Positions 15,685-24,712 of a stretch of 64,000 bases of DNA are shown piece after piece (the stretch's first letter is position 1; the number at the start of each line of letters is the position of its first letter). This stretch comes from Candidatus Villigracilis vicinus. Lineage in GTDB: Bacteria; Chloroflexota; Anaerolineae; Anaerolineales; Villigracilaceae. The notes under the pieces are model-generated. The model was not told the DNA's origin and did no database searches. It saw nothing but the letters and a program-made list of their open reading frames with translations. The DNA lies in NCBI GenBank assembly GCA_016721315.1, contig JADKIL010000003.1, forward strand, positions 806,001 to 870,000. Direction: 5' to 3'. The position numbers were made by a program, and so were the translations under genes.

Positions 15685-16551
15685 ATGAATTCGACCAATC
15701 GCCAATTACTAATTACCAATTACCAACTCGGCTTAATTGGTTATCCGCTGGGGCACTCCCTGTCGCCAAAGATTCACACTGCCGCTTTAAAGGCATGTGA
15801 ACTCGAAGGTGACTATTCTCTATTTCCCATTGCACCCGAAGATAAGCAGGGACTGAAAGACCTGCTTGCCCGCGTCCGCGCTAGCGAAGTTCATGGACTC
15901 AACGTCACCATTCCGCATAAACAAAATGTGATCGGGTTCATGGATGAACTCACGCAAACAGCAAAGTCCATTGGCGCAGTCAACACCATTTACATGCGAG
16001 ACGACAAACTCATCGGAGACAACACCGACGCGCCAGGATTTCTGTCCGATTTGAAGAGGGTCTCAAACTCATCATTTATCATTCCGCATTCTGCGTTGGT
16101 ACTCGGTGCGGGAGGTTCTGCCAGAGCCGTTGTTTATGCTTTGCTCAACGATGGCTGGAATGTCACAATTGCCGCCCGTCGAATTGAACAAGCGCAAAAA
16201 CTCGCAGACTCATTTACCAATTACCAATTACCAATTACCAATCTCGCCGACTTTCCACTTTCAAATTTCCACTTACTCGTCAACACCACCCCCCTTGGCA
16301 TGACTCCTAACACCGAAACCTCACCCCTGCCTGAAAATATGGCTTTGTCGAAAAATGCTTTTGTTTATGATTTAGTGTATAACCCACGTGAGACCAAACT
16401 TGTCCGCGACGCCCGCGCACAGGGATTGAATGCCTCCACAGGTTTGGGCATGCTCATCGAACAAGCCGCCCTTGCCTTTGAAAAATGGACAGGTCACAAC
16501 CCGCCGCGTGATGTGTTGTTTGAATCCGTAGGGGCGACCCGCCCTGATTAA
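15685..16551 (+). CDS. aroE: Shikimate dehydrogenase with repeat-derived segments
   Basis: 288 residues. Core motifs: GLIGYPLGHSLSPKIHTAAL, NVTIPHKQNVIGFMD (catalytic Lys), GAVNTIY, DNTDAPGF, VLGAGGSARAVVYAL (NADP loop) and VNTTPLGM. It reduces 3-dehydroshikimate to shikimate. The N-terminus (RQLLITNYQ), the stretch SSFIIPHSA before the NADP loop, and TNYQLPITNL about 20 residues after it are translated dispersed repeats. The last residues VGATRP are encoded by the arm of a REP palindrome. Start at ATG 15685 with no Shine-Dalgarno, 3 bases after the aroA stop region. Confidence 0.93.
   Translation: MNSTNRQLLITNYQLGLIGYPLGHSLSPKIHTAALKACELEGDYSLFPIAPEDKQGLKDLLARVRASEVHGLNVTIPHKQNVIGFMDELTQTAKSIGAVNTIYMRDDKLIGDNTDAPGFLSDLKRVSNSSFIIPHSALVLGAGGSARAVVYALLNDGWNVTIAARRIEQAQKLADSFTNYQLPITNLADFPLSNFHLLVNTTPLGMTPNTETSPLPENMALSKNAFVYDLVYNPRETKLVRDARAQGLNASTGLGMLIEQAALAFEKWTGHNPPRDVLFESVGATRPD
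15701..15727. repeat. CCAATTA-type repeat at the aroE N-terminus
   Basis: Units of CCAATTACTAATTACC, coding for QLLITNYQ in AroE. Confidence 0.65.
16068..16097. repeat. TCATTCCGCATTC-type repeat inside aroE
   Basis: TCATTTATCATTCCGCATTC is the reverse-oriented form of the GCAGAATGC unit. It codes for SSFIIPHSA just before the NADP-binding loop. Confidence 0.55.
16212..16243. repeat. CCAATTA-type tandem repeat inside aroE
   Basis: Four CCAATTA heptamers in a row, coding for TNYQLPITN between the NADP-binding and the substrate-closing regions of AroE. Confidence 0.75.
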
Positions 16552-16587
16552 TCAAAACCTCGGACGACCATGACGGGTCGCCCCTAC
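16528..16587. repeat. REP-like inverted repeat at the aroE-aroC junction
   Basis: GTAGGGGCGACCCGCCC and GACGGGTCGCCCCTAC are separated by about 26 bases. The left arm encodes the AroE C-terminus. Confidence 0.7.
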
Positions 16588-16600
16588 TTTTGGAGAACTA

Positions 16601-17815
16601 ATGCTTAGATTCCTCACCGCAGGTGAATCTCACGGACCATCGCTCACCACCATCCTCGATGGACTCCCCGCTGGGCTTTCCCTCTCACCAGACATTATCA
16701 ACAAAGAACTTTCCCGCCGTCAGCAAGGTTACGGCTCAGGCGGACGAATGAAGATCGAAAAAGACACCGTGCAGATCCTTGGCGGTGTCATGGGTGGTGA
16801 AACCACGGGCGCGCCGATTGCCTTGCTTGTGCAAAACGATGACCATGTCAAATGGAAGGGCAAAGCGGTCGAGCAGATGACTGCTCCACGCCCCGGGCAC
16901 GCAGACTTAACCGGCGCGGTCAAATACGGATACAAAGATTTACGCCCCGCCCTCGAACGCGCCTCCGCTCGTGAGACGACCATGCGCGTCGCGGCGGGAG
17001 CTGTGTGCAAACATTTCCTCGCTCAGTTCGGGATCATTGTGGGCGGATATGTTGCCTCCATCGGTGAAGTCACCGCAGACTTCGGCGACATGCCCTACGA
17101 AGAACGCTTCACCCGCGCCGAAGAATCCGATGTTCGTTGCCCGGTTGATTCGTCCGCTGAAAAGATGCGCGCCGAGATCGAAAAGACCATCCACGGCAAG
17201 AACACGCTTGGGGGTGTGTTGGAAATCGTCGCATTGAATTTGCCGGTTGGACTTGGCAGCTTCGTGCAATGGGATCGCCGCCTTGAAGCCAAACTCGCCA
17301 TGGCGATCATGTCTGTGCAAGCCATCAAAGGCGTGGAAGTGGGTGACGCCTTCGAAAATGCAAGACGAATTGGCACCGAAGCGCACGACCCGATACAAAT
17401 GCAGAATGCAGAAGGCGGAATGCAAAGCGCCAGCAAACAATTGCCAATTACCAATTACCAATTACTTCGCTCTTCCAACCGTGCAGGCGGCACCGAAGGC
17501 GGAGTCTCCAACGGGCAGCCTATTGTTATCCGCGCGGCGATGAAACCGATTGCCACCACTCTCGTCCCGCAGCAAACCGTGGACCTTGCCTCTGGCGAGA
17601 ATGCACCCACCAAATACGAGCGTTCAGATTTCTGTCCCGTCCCGCGTGCCGTGCCGATTCTCGAGTCAATGGTTGCTTTTGTCCTTGCAGATGCGCTCCT
17701 CGAAAAACTTGGCGGCGACTCGCTCAATGAAATGAAGCCACGCTTTGAATCTTTGCGCAAAGCCACCCTCGAAGATTTACCGATGGATAACATCCCTCAT
17801 ATTTTTTGGGAATAA
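16601..17815 (+). CDS. aroC: Chorismate synthase with an in-frame repeat insertion
   Basis: 404 residues, longer than the usual 360-390. Motifs: MLRFLTAGESHGPSLTTILD at the start, RRQQGYGSGGRMKIE, RPGHADLTGAVKYG, RASARETTMRVAAGA and RSDFCPVPRAVPI. It forms chorismate from EPSP using reduced FMN. An insertion of about 25 residues at about 267-291 (MQNAEGGMQS, then QLPITNYQLL) is encoded by the two repeat types joined head to tail. It precedes the conserved GGxxNGQP segment and keeps the frame. Shine-Dalgarno TTGGAGA. Confidence 0.93.
   Translation: MLRFLTAGESHGPSLTTILDGLPAGLSLSPDIINKELSRRQQGYGSGGRMKIEKDTVQILGGVMGGETTGAPIALLVQNDDHVKWKGKAVEQMTAPRPGHADLTGAVKYGYKDLRPALERASARETTMRVAAGAVCKHFLAQFGIIVGGYVASIGEVTADFGDMPYEERFTRAEESDVRCPVDSSAEKMRAEIEKTIHGKNTLGGVLEIVALNLPVGLGSFVQWDRRLEAKLAMAIMSVQAIKGVEVGDAFENARRIGTEAHDPIQMQNAEGGMQSASKQLPITNYQLLRSSNRAGGTEGGVSNGQPIVIRAAMKPIATTLVPQQTVDLASGENAPTKYERSDFCPVPRAVPILESMVAFVLADALLEKLGGDSLNEMKPRFESLRKATLEDLPMDNIPHIFWE
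17398..17466. repeat. Compound repeat inserted in aroC
   Basis: A GCAGAATGC-type unit (17398-17425) followed by CCAATTA heptamers (about 17442-17466). It explains the extra residues in AroC. Confidence 0.75.
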
Positions 17816-17887
17816 AAAAGTAAACATGAAAACAAATAGACGAGTAAACGCACCCTATTTCTCATTCATCATTTTGCATTCTTCATT

Positions 17888-19387
17888 ATGAAACACATCT
17901 TTCTTTACGGACCCTCTGGCTCAGGTAAATCAACCATTGGCAAACAACTTGCCAGTGACTTAAAACTCCCCTTTATTGATTCTGATCAAGTGATCGAGGT
18001 CAATGCGGGCATATCCATCCCTGAGATCGTTGAAGCGGAGGGGATGCCCAAGGTGCGTGACCTCGAAACCGAAGCCTTGAGACAGATCGTCAACGGTAGC
18101 GAAAGTGTCATTGCGCTTGGCGGCGGTGCTTTGCTACGCGAGGAAAATCGCGCTCTGGTTGAAAAGAACGGAAAAGTGATCCTTCTAAAAGCGGAACTCT
18201 CCACACTGATGGACAGGCTCGATAAAGACCCAAATAAACGTCCGCTCCTTGCTGGAGACTTGAAGGCAAAACTTACAGTATATCTTGAGGGGCGTGCCGA
18301 GCATTACGCTTCATTCTCATTACAGATTGCAGTTGATGAAAAAAGCGTTGACCAAATCTCCAGACAGGCACAAGTATTGGCTGGCAGGCATCACCTCTCC
18401 GCCATGGGTGAATATGATGTTGTTGTAGGCTCTGTGTTCAATGTTCCAAATTTGCAAAACCCCATCATTGTCACCGATGAGAATGTAGCAAAGCATCATC
18501 TCGAAAAAATTCAAACTCTATTCAACGCCAAATCGGTCATTGTGCCTGCGGGCGAAGAACATAAAAATCTCGAAACCGTTTCACGCTTGTGGAAAGCCTT
18601 CCTCGAAAACGGGCTCGACCGTAAAAGCACCGTCATTGCACTCGGCGGCGGCGTGATCGGCGACATGACCGGCTTCGCCGCATCCACTTACATGCGCGGC
18701 ATTGATTGGATCGGTATCCCCACCACTCTACTTTCGATGGTGGATGCATCTGTGGGTGGGAAGACGGGCTTCGATCTGCCAGAAGGAAAAAACCTCATCG
18801 GCTCTTTCTACCCGCCGAAGTTGGTCATTGCAGACCCGAGCCTTTTGCTTACGCTGCCAGAGCGCGAGCTGCGTTCCGGCATGGCGGAAGTGGTCAAGCA
18901 TGGCATCATCTCAGACCCAGACCTCTTTGCGATGTGTCAGCAGGGCATGGATTGGGTAAAGGCGAATCTGGAAGAAGTGGTAAAACGTGCAATGGCAGTC
19001 AAAATAAAAGTCATCGAAGAAGACCCATATGAAAAGGGAATTCGCGCTGCTTTGAATTTGGGACATACGGTTGGGCATGCGGTGGAACTCGTCAGCAAGT
19101 TTGAGTTGCGGCATGGCGAGGCAATCGCGATTGGCACAGCGGCTGAGGCGAGGTATGCGGCTCGGGTTGGGCTGGCAAGCCAAGGCACGGTCGAGGCGAT
19201 CGAGTCCACATTTTCAAAGTTGGGACTGCCCATCCAAATCCCATCTGAAATGCCGCGCGAGAAAATCATCCAAGCCATGCGAGTGGATAAAAAGAAAAAT
19301 GCGAAGGCGATCCGCTTTGCGTTGCCGGTTGAAATTGGTAAAGTTGAGTTAGTAAATGTTGATGATCTGGAATCTGTTTTGGAGTGA
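17888..19387 (+). CDS. aroKB: Shikimate kinase / 3-dehydroquinate synthase fusion
   Basis: 499 residues. Residues about 1-165 are shikimate kinase: Walker A GPSGSGKSTIGK, DSDQVIE, and ALGGGALLREENR. Residues about 175-499 are 3-dehydroquinate synthase: IALGGGVIGDMTGFAASTYM, PTTLLSMVDASVGGKTG, MAEVVKHG and the metal-ligand region NLGHTVGHAVE. It covers steps 2 and 5 of the shikimate pathway in one polypeptide. The start lies in an A/T-rich repeat-like spacer without a Shine-Dalgarno. The downstream aroQ ATG lies 2 bases beyond the stop. Confidence 0.95.
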   Translation: MKHIFLYGPSGSGKSTIGKQLASDLKLPFIDSDQVIEVNAGISIPEIVEAEGMPKVRDLETEALRQIVNGSESVIALGGGALLREENRALVEKNGKVILLKAELSTLMDRLDKDPNKRPLLAGDLKAKLTVYLEGRAEHYASFSLQIAVDEKSVDQISRQAQVLAGRHHLSAMGEYDVVVGSVFNVPNLQNPIIVTDENVAKHHLEKIQTLFNAKSVIVPAGEEHKNLETVSRLWKAFLENGLDRKSTVIALGGGVIGDMTGFAASTYMRGIDWIGIPTTLLSMVDASVGGKTGFDLPEGKNLIGSFYPPKLVIADPSLLLTLPERELRSGMAEVVKHGIISDPDLFAMCQQGMDWVKANLEEVVKRAMAVKIKVIEEDPYEKGIRAALNLGHTVGHAVELVSKFELRHGEAIAIGTAAEARYAARVGLASQGTVEAIESTFSKLGLPIQIPSEMPREKIIQAMRVDKKKNAKAIRFALPVEIGKVELVNVDDLESVLE

Positions 19388-19389
19388 TC

Positions 19390-19824
19390 ATGAAAATATT
19401 AATCCTGCACGGACCGAACTTGAATCTGCTGGGTACACGCGAACCGGAAGTGTACGGCTCAATGACGGTGGATGACATCAATCAGAAGATGATTGCCTTG
19501 GGGAAAGAGTTGGGTGTCGAAGTGACTTGCTTGCAATCGAACCATGAAGGTGCGTTGATCGATGCTTTGCACGATGCGCGGACGTGGGCTTCGGGCGTGG
19601 TATTCAACCCTGGAGGATACACGCATACTTCGGTTGCCTTGCGTGATGCGATCTCAGCGATCATGATTCCGGTGATCGAAGTTCATCTTTCAAATGTGTA
19701 TGCGCGTGAAGAATTCCGACATACATCGTTTGTATCTGCGGTCTGCAAAGGCAAAGTGACCGGCTTTGGGTGGAGATCTTACGATTTAGGTTTGCGCGGG
19801 CTCATTGATATCATACCTACTTGA
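19390..19824 (+). CDS. aroQ: Type II 3-dehydroquinate dehydratase
   Basis: 144 residues, the standard length of the dodecameric type II enzyme. Motifs: ILHGPNLNLLGTREPEVYGS (catalytic Tyr and Arg), QSNHEGALIDALHDAR, FNPGGYTHTSVALRDAI, EVHLSNVYAREEFRHTSF. It dehydrates 3-dehydroquinate, step 3 of the pathway. The GTG two codons earlier overlaps the aroKB stop; ATG 19390 is the better start. Last gene of the aromatic operon. Its 3' end contains the promoter of the esterase gene. Confidence 0.95.
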   Translation: MKILILHGPNLNLLGTREPEVYGSMTVDDINQKMIALGKELGVEVTCLQSNHEGALIDALHDARTWASGVVFNPGGYTHTSVALRDAISAIMIPVIEVHLSNVYAREEFRHTSFVSAVCKGKVTGFGWRSYDLGLRGLIDIIPT

Positions 19825-19835
19825 GTAGGTATAAT
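19805..19835 (+). promoter_or_regulatory. Promoter of the esterase gene, inside the end of aroQ
   Basis: TTGATA (19805-19810), 19-base spacer, TATAAT (19830-19835). The spacer contains the inverted repeat ACCTACT-TG-AGTAGGT, a possible operator. The GTG start lies 6 bases after the -10, suggesting a leaderless mRNA. Confidence 0.5.
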
Positions 19836-19841
19836 CAAGGT

Positions 19842-20618
19842 GTGAACACTCAGATCATTCCTACAACTGAACCTTTTTTGTTGCCCGGCAATCGCACGGG
19901 CATTTTGCTTGTGCATGGCTTTACAGGCGCTCCCAAAGAGATGCGCTGGATGGGGGAATACCTACATCAACAGGGATATACCTGTCTGGGAATACGTCTT
20001 GCGGGGCACGGCACAACACCTGAAGATATGATCCGCTCACGTTGGATAGATTGGACGGCTTCCGTTGAAGATGGATACAATCTCTTGCGCGGTGCAACAG
20101 ACCGTATCTTTCTCGCGGGGCTTTCCATGGGTGGTGTGTTGTCGTTGCTCATGTCCACTCGCTTGGATGTGGCGGGGGTGGTGGCAATGTCTACGCCGTA
20201 TCAGTTACCGCACGACGAAAAAAATTATTCACCGGAATTCATCGAGTTCTATAGCCGTTTTGTAAAGTTCATGCCAAAATCAGCTGAAGTGCCGGGAGCT
20301 TCATGGTTCGACAAGGAAGCGTTCAAGAGCCATATTTCGTATCCACAAAACCCCATTCGTTCGATCGCGGAGATGAAGCGGCTTATCCTTGCCATGCGGG
20401 CGGCACTGCCCAATGTGACCAAGCCTGTGCTGTTGATCCATTCGAAGAACGATAAATATGTTCTGCCCGAAAACGTGGAACGGCTTTACGATGGGCTGGT
20501 GAATGCTTCAGACAAGACAAAGGCGTATGTGGTCGAGGCAGGTCACGTTGTGACAAGGGATGCGGCTCGTCATCAGGTTTTTGAAATGGCGCGGGATTTT
20601 ATCCGTCATCATGAGTAA
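19842..20618 (+). CDS. Alpha/beta hydrolase (carboxylesterase, Est30-like)
   Basis: 258 residues from GTG 19842. The alpha/beta hydrolase fold has LLVHGFTGAPKEMRWM (oxyanion loop), the nucleophile elbow GLSMGG (Ser about 104), an acid in HSKNDKYV and a His in EAGHVVTRD. The size and LxGHGTTPEDM resemble Est30-type carboxylesterases/monoacylglycerol lipases. A TTG seven codons upstream is possible but falls in the -10 region, so the GTG start is preferred. Cytoplasmic. Confidence 0.85.
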   Translation: MNTQIIPTTEPFLLPGNRTGILLVHGFTGAPKEMRWMGEYLHQQGYTCLGIRLAGHGTTPEDMIRSRWIDWTASVEDGYNLLRGATDRIFLAGLSMGGVLSLLMSTRLDVAGVVAMSTPYQLPHDEKNYSPEFIEFYSRFVKFMPKSAEVPGASWFDKEAFKSHISYPQNPIRSIAEMKRLILAMRAALPNVTKPVLLIHSKNDKYVLPENVERLYDGLVNASDKTKAYVVEAGHVVTRDAARHQVFEMARDFIRHHE

Positions 20619-20621
20619 ATC

Positions 20622-20655
20622 AGACCTGACAGGTTTCTAAAACCTGTCAGGTCTT
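20622..20655. repeat. CCTGACAGGTTT inverted repeat, possible terminator
   Basis: AGACCTGACAGGTTT pairs with AAACCTGTCAGGTCT around a tiny loop. The following TTAATAATAA is only weakly T-rich. This sequence resembles a dispersed spacer palindrome and may still stop transcription between the esterase and the MFS gene. Confidence 0.6.
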
Positions 20656-20671
20656 AATAATAAGAGGACAC

Positions 20672-21811
20672 TTGAATCGAAATCTATTTTTTATTGCGGC
20701 GGCACTTTTACTTTGGGGTGTGGGCGAAGGCATGTTCTTTAATTTTGTGCCGATCCATTTGGAAAGTGAATTTTTATTGAGTAAACAGCAAGTTGGCTTT
20801 GCGTTGGGTGCTTTTGGATTTTTCATGGCGATCACTCACCTGCCGGGCGGACACTTGGCAGACCGTATTGGGCGCCGTCCGCTGCTCATCACCGCCTGGA
20901 GCTTGGGATTGGTTTCCACGTTGACGATGGGGCTTGCAAAAAGTCTGCCGATCTATTTGATCGGCTTGTTTCTGTATGGTGTGACCGCTTTTGTCGCTTC
21001 GCCGCTGGGAAGTTATGTGACGGCTGCACGCGGCAAGTGGAAAGTAGGTACAGCACTCTCGCTTACCACCGCCACATTTAATATGGGCATGGCGTTGGGT
21101 CCTGTCACCGGTGGTTGGATCGCGGAGAATTACGGTGTGCGCACCAGTTATCTGGCGGCGGCATGTGTCTTTGTGCTCTCATTATTCTTTATTACATTTA
21201 TTGAAAAGCAGCCCATTGATAAGCATGACCCCGAATCGCCGCCCACAGGTCTGTGGCAGAATACCCGTTTTATCAATTTCGTAATGATCTTTGCATTTGC
21301 GGTCTTTGCCTTGTACATTGCCCAGCCGCTCACACCGAATTTTTTGAAAGGCGTACGTTCTTTGTCGCTGACAGAGACGGGGTGGGTGTTTTCGGCGGGT
21401 GCCTTGGGGAATTCACTGTTGGCACTGGGAATCGGTCGCCTCAATCCACGCCGGGGCTTTTTACTCGCGCAATTGCTTGTGACCTTTTTTGCCGCCTTGA
21501 TGTGGCTTGGCATGGGATTGCCCGTTTTTATGCTGGCGTATTTCCTGTTGGGCGGTTTTCGTGCGGCACGCCCCATGGCAATGGCGCAGGCGCGTGAACT
21601 GGTCCACAGTTCGCAAATGGGGATCACCTACGGCACGATGGAAACCGTCAGCGCGATTATTTTTATCATTGTGCCGCCCATTGCCGGATTCATTTTCGAA
21701 CGAGACCCGTTTATTATTTATCCGCTTGCGATCGGCTTGATCGTCATTTCTATTTTTGTCAGTTATTTCTTCATGCCGCGCCAAGCATCCACTGTAAATC
21801 AGCTATCGTAA
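20672..21811 (+). CDS. MFS transporter
   Basis: 379 residues from TTG 20672 (AAGAGGAC upstream), with 12 predicted hydrophobic helices. The loop 2-3 motif GGHLADRIGRRPLLI is the MFS signature, and a second-half equivalent is weaker (GRLNPRRGFL). It resembles drug- or sugar-efflux permeases, but nothing points to a substrate. It is followed 14 bases later by the MBL hydrolase, probably in the same transcript. Confidence 0.85.
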   Translation: MNRNLFFIAAALLLWGVGEGMFFNFVPIHLESEFLLSKQQVGFALGAFGFFMAITHLPGGHLADRIGRRPLLITAWSLGLVSTLTMGLAKSLPIYLIGLFLYGVTAFVASPLGSYVTAARGKWKVGTALSLTTATFNMGMALGPVTGGWIAENYGVRTSYLAAACVFVLSLFFITFIEKQPIDKHDPESPPTGLWQNTRFINFVMIFAFAVFALYIAQPLTPNFLKGVRSLSLTETGWVFSAGALGNSLLALGIGRLNPRRGFLLAQLLVTFFAALMWLGMGLPVFMLAYFLLGGFRAARPMAMAQARELVHSSQMGITYGTMETVSAIIFIIVPPIAGFIFERDPFIIYPLAIGLIVISIFVSYFFMPRQASTVNQLS

Positions 21812-21825
21812 ATTGGAAGGTTCTT

Positions 21826-22461
21826 ATGCTTGAAATCATTACGTTCACACTCGGTCCTGCTTCGACCAATGCTTATCTGGTTGCTGACCCGAATACCAAA
21901 GAAGCCGTGGTCATTGACCCATCCTGGGATGGTCACATCATTTTAGGCGAAGCCCAAAAGCGCGGATGGCGTATCGGTCACATGTGGTACACGCATGCAC
22001 ACTTCGATCATATCGGCGGTGCGGCGGCGATTGCGGATGCGCTCAACCCGCTTCCGCATGTGGCGCTTCACCCCGATGACCATGTCCTCTGGCGTGAGGG
22101 CGGCGGCGGTAAAAAATTTGGTTTGGATATAGACCCCGGTCCCGAACCGACCATTGACCTGGTCCACGGCATGAAGATGAAACTCGGCTCGAACGAATTC
22201 GAAGTCCGCTTCACGCCCGGTCACACCCGCGGACATTGCGTGTTGTATGTCGCGAAAGAAAATATCTGTTTTTGCGGTGACCTGATCTTCAATGAAAGCG
22301 TCGGGCGTACCGACCTGCCCGGTGGTGATTTTGCAATACTTGAAAAAAGCATCCGCGAACAGATCTACAGCATGCCTGATGAGACGATTTTGTTATCGGG
22401 GCATGGTCCGCAAACGACGGTTGGGCATGAGAAACAATTCAATCCATTCGTGAGTGAGTAA
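21826..22461 (+). CDS. MBL-fold metallo-hydrolase, glyoxalase II-like
   Basis: 211 residues. Motif HAHFDHIGG supplies the zinc ligands, with later ligands in GHTRGHCV, FCGDLIF and SGHGPQTTVG. ITFTLGPASTNAYLV is the start of YcbL/GloB2-type small glyoxalase II enzymes, which hydrolyse thioesters. Shine-Dalgarno GGAAGG. Immediately downstream the sequence degenerates into a G tract. Confidence 0.9.
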   Translation: MLEIITFTLGPASTNAYLVADPNTKEAVVIDPSWDGHIILGEAQKRGWRIGHMWYTHAHFDHIGGAAAIADALNPLPHVALHPDDHVLWREGGGGKKFGLDIDPGPEPTIDLVHGMKMKLGSNEFEVRFTPGHTRGHCVLYVAKENICFCGDLIFNESVGRTDLPGGDFAILEKSIREQIYSMPDETILLSGHGPQTTVGHEKQFNPFVSE

Positions 22462-22473
22462 AATGAAACACGC

Positions 22474-23070
<597 letters not shown>

Positions 23071-23084
23071 TGGCGTTAGGTAAA

Positions 23085-23113
23085 GCGTTGGAGAATTCTC
23101 CAACGCCTTTTTT
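23085..23113 (+). terminator. Intrinsic terminator after the G tract
   Basis: Perfect palindrome GCGTTGGAGAATTCTCCAACGC followed by CTTTTTT. Its orientation implies a plus-strand gene upstream, now unreadable. Confidence 0.8.
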
Positions 23114-23117
23114 GAAA

Positions 23118-23441
23118 TTATGCTCTTATCATCGTCAGCAGCATCTTGAATTTTTTGGTGGCTTTGAGGGCATGCGGCTCATTCGCGGGCATGATGATGG
23201 CATCACCTGTGTTCAATCGGAACGGTATGCCGGAAATGGTCACTTCCGCTTCACCTTCAATTATGTGAACAAGCGCATCAAAGGGGGCAGTATGTTCGCT
23301 CAAACCTTGATTAATATCGAAGGCGAAAAGGGTAACATTGCCCGCGTCCGCTTTGGTGATCTGGCGGCTGACGACGGAGCCTTCTTGATAATTAACCATT
23401 TCAGCGATGTGCAAGATCTGTGATGTAGGGGCAGTGGACAT
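23118..23441 (-). CDS. Cupin domain protein
   Basis: 107 residues, a single cupin barrel. Motif 1 is EHTAPFDALVHIIEGEAEV and motif 2 is LNTGDAIIMPANEPHALKA, giving the usual His/Glu metal ligands. Small stand-alone cupins of this kind are common and may be enzymes or sensors. Start supported by TTGGAGA. The upstream side holds an inverted repeat and the end of the MFS gene. Confidence 0.88.
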   Translation of the reverse strand: MSTAPTSQILHIAEMVNYQEGSVVSRQITKADAGNVTLFAFDINQGLSEHTAPFDALVHIIEGEAEVTISGIPFRLNTGDAIIMPANEPHALKATKKFKMLLTMIRA

Positions 23442-23456
23442 GAGGTTTCTCCAATT

Positions 23457-23489
23457 AGGTGACTGTCACTTTCAAAGTGACAGTCACCT
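23457..23489. repeat. GGTGACTGTCAC inverted repeat
   Basis: AGGTGACTGTCACTTT-C-AAAGTGACAGTCACCT, a perfect 16-bp inverted repeat around a single base, in the spacer between the cupin and MFS genes. No U-tract. Confidence 0.65.
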
Positions 23490-23496
23490 TGCTGTT

Positions 23497-24711
23497 TTAT
23501 TTTTCTTCCGGCGGTTTGACCTGGCTAAACTCGCGCCAGAGCAAAAGGTCGTAGACGATCTTTAACCCACCGCAAATAAAGAATGGTGCGCTAAATAGGG
23601 CGGGAATGCTGAACATAATTCCTGTAAGGGCTGGGGATAGCGACGCGCCCACCGAGCGCGCGATGGCGGTCACACCTGCAGCGGCGGAGCGTTCGTCTGG
23701 CGCCACAACAGCCATCGTGTAGGATTGACGCGTGGGCACATCCATTTGAGAGATACTGAAGCGCAGAAGCAGAATCCCGATGGCGAGAGGCAGGGAAGGC
23801 ATCAGCGGGACGAGGATCAAAAGGATGTTGGATGGGATGTGCGTGAAGACCATCGTGTTGATCAAGCCGAATTTCTCTGCGACCTTGACGGCGAGCAGGG
23901 ATGAGATGCCCGCGAGAATGTTTGCACCGAAGAAGATGCTGCCGAGGATGCCAGAGTCCACACCGAATTTGACGTGGAACCAATAGGCGATCATGCTTTG
24001 GACAATGAGTCCACCTGCGAAGGCATCCAGCGCGAAGAAGGCACTGAGCTTGAATACGACATTGCGCGATTGGTGCAAGCCGAGAACTTTTTTGGTTTCA
24101 CTTGCCTGGCTGTGAACTTCAATGGCAGGGGAAAGTTGTAAAAATATAATCGCAATGAGCAAGCCGCCGATCGCGTACCCAGTCAGGATGTAACGATACG
24201 CGTCCACTGCAGACCAGCCAGCGGATTGCAGCCATTGAGCCAGCCAGCCGCCAGTCAATGCGCCGAGGGCAGTGGAGAAGGATCCGGCAAGGTTATACCA
24301 GGCGAAGACCTTCGTACGAAGTTTATCGGGCAGAAGCTGACTTAACCCCGCCTGTTCCACTGAAAGGAAGGGACCGATCTCGTTGCCGCTTGGGCTGATA
24401 ACCCCAATGATGGCGGCGATCATCAGGACAACGATATTGTTCGTCATCAAAAATATGATGCCCGCGCCGAGCATCAGCAAGGCACCGATGATAAGCGTTT
24501 TCTTGCGACCAAAACCATCGGCATGCGTGGTGAGCCAGAGAGAGATGCCTGCGTCACCAGCGAGGGTGAAAGTGAAGAGCAAGCCTGCTTGCTGCTCCGT
24601 CAACCCCACTTCAGAGAGATACAGTACAAGGACTACGGATAAAAATCCGTAGCAGAACATGCGAATGATGCGTGTGGTGAAGAGCAGGGGGGTATCCAGT
24701 GTGATAGGCAT
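23497..24711 (-). CDS. MFS transporter
   Basis: 404 residues, about 12 helices. THADGFGRKKTLIIGALLML is the MFS loop 2-3 motif. The charged central loop (about 205-220, QASETKKVLGLHQS) separates the two halves. It follows an RsiV-like lipoprotein gene with 1 base between them, so both are read from one transcript. Substrate not evident. Confidence 0.85.
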   Translation of the reverse strand: MPITLDTPLLFTTRIIRMFCYGFLSVVLVLYLSEVGLTEQQAGLLFTFTLAGDAGISLWLTTHADGFGRKKTLIIGALLMLGAGIIFLMTNNIVVLMIAAIIGVISPSGNEIGPFLSVEQAGLSQLLPDKLRTKVFAWYNLAGSFSTALGALTGGWLAQWLQSAGWSAVDAYRYILTGYAIGGLLIAIIFLQLSPAIEVHSQASETKKVLGLHQSRNVVFKLSAFFALDAFAGGLIVQSMIAYWFHVKFGVDSGILGSIFFGANILAGISSLLAVKVAEKFGLINTMVFTHIPSNILLILVPLMPSLPLAIGILLLRFSISQMDVPTRQSYTMAVVAPDERSAAAGVTAIARSVGASLSPALTGIMFSIPALFSAPFFICGGLKIVYDLLLWREFSQVKPPEEK

Positions 24712-24712
24712 A

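Noticed and set aside
14796..17466. Repeats in the aro genes considered as a CRISPR array or microsatellite
   Set aside because: There are no regular spacers or repeat length, and the units are few and in coding frames.
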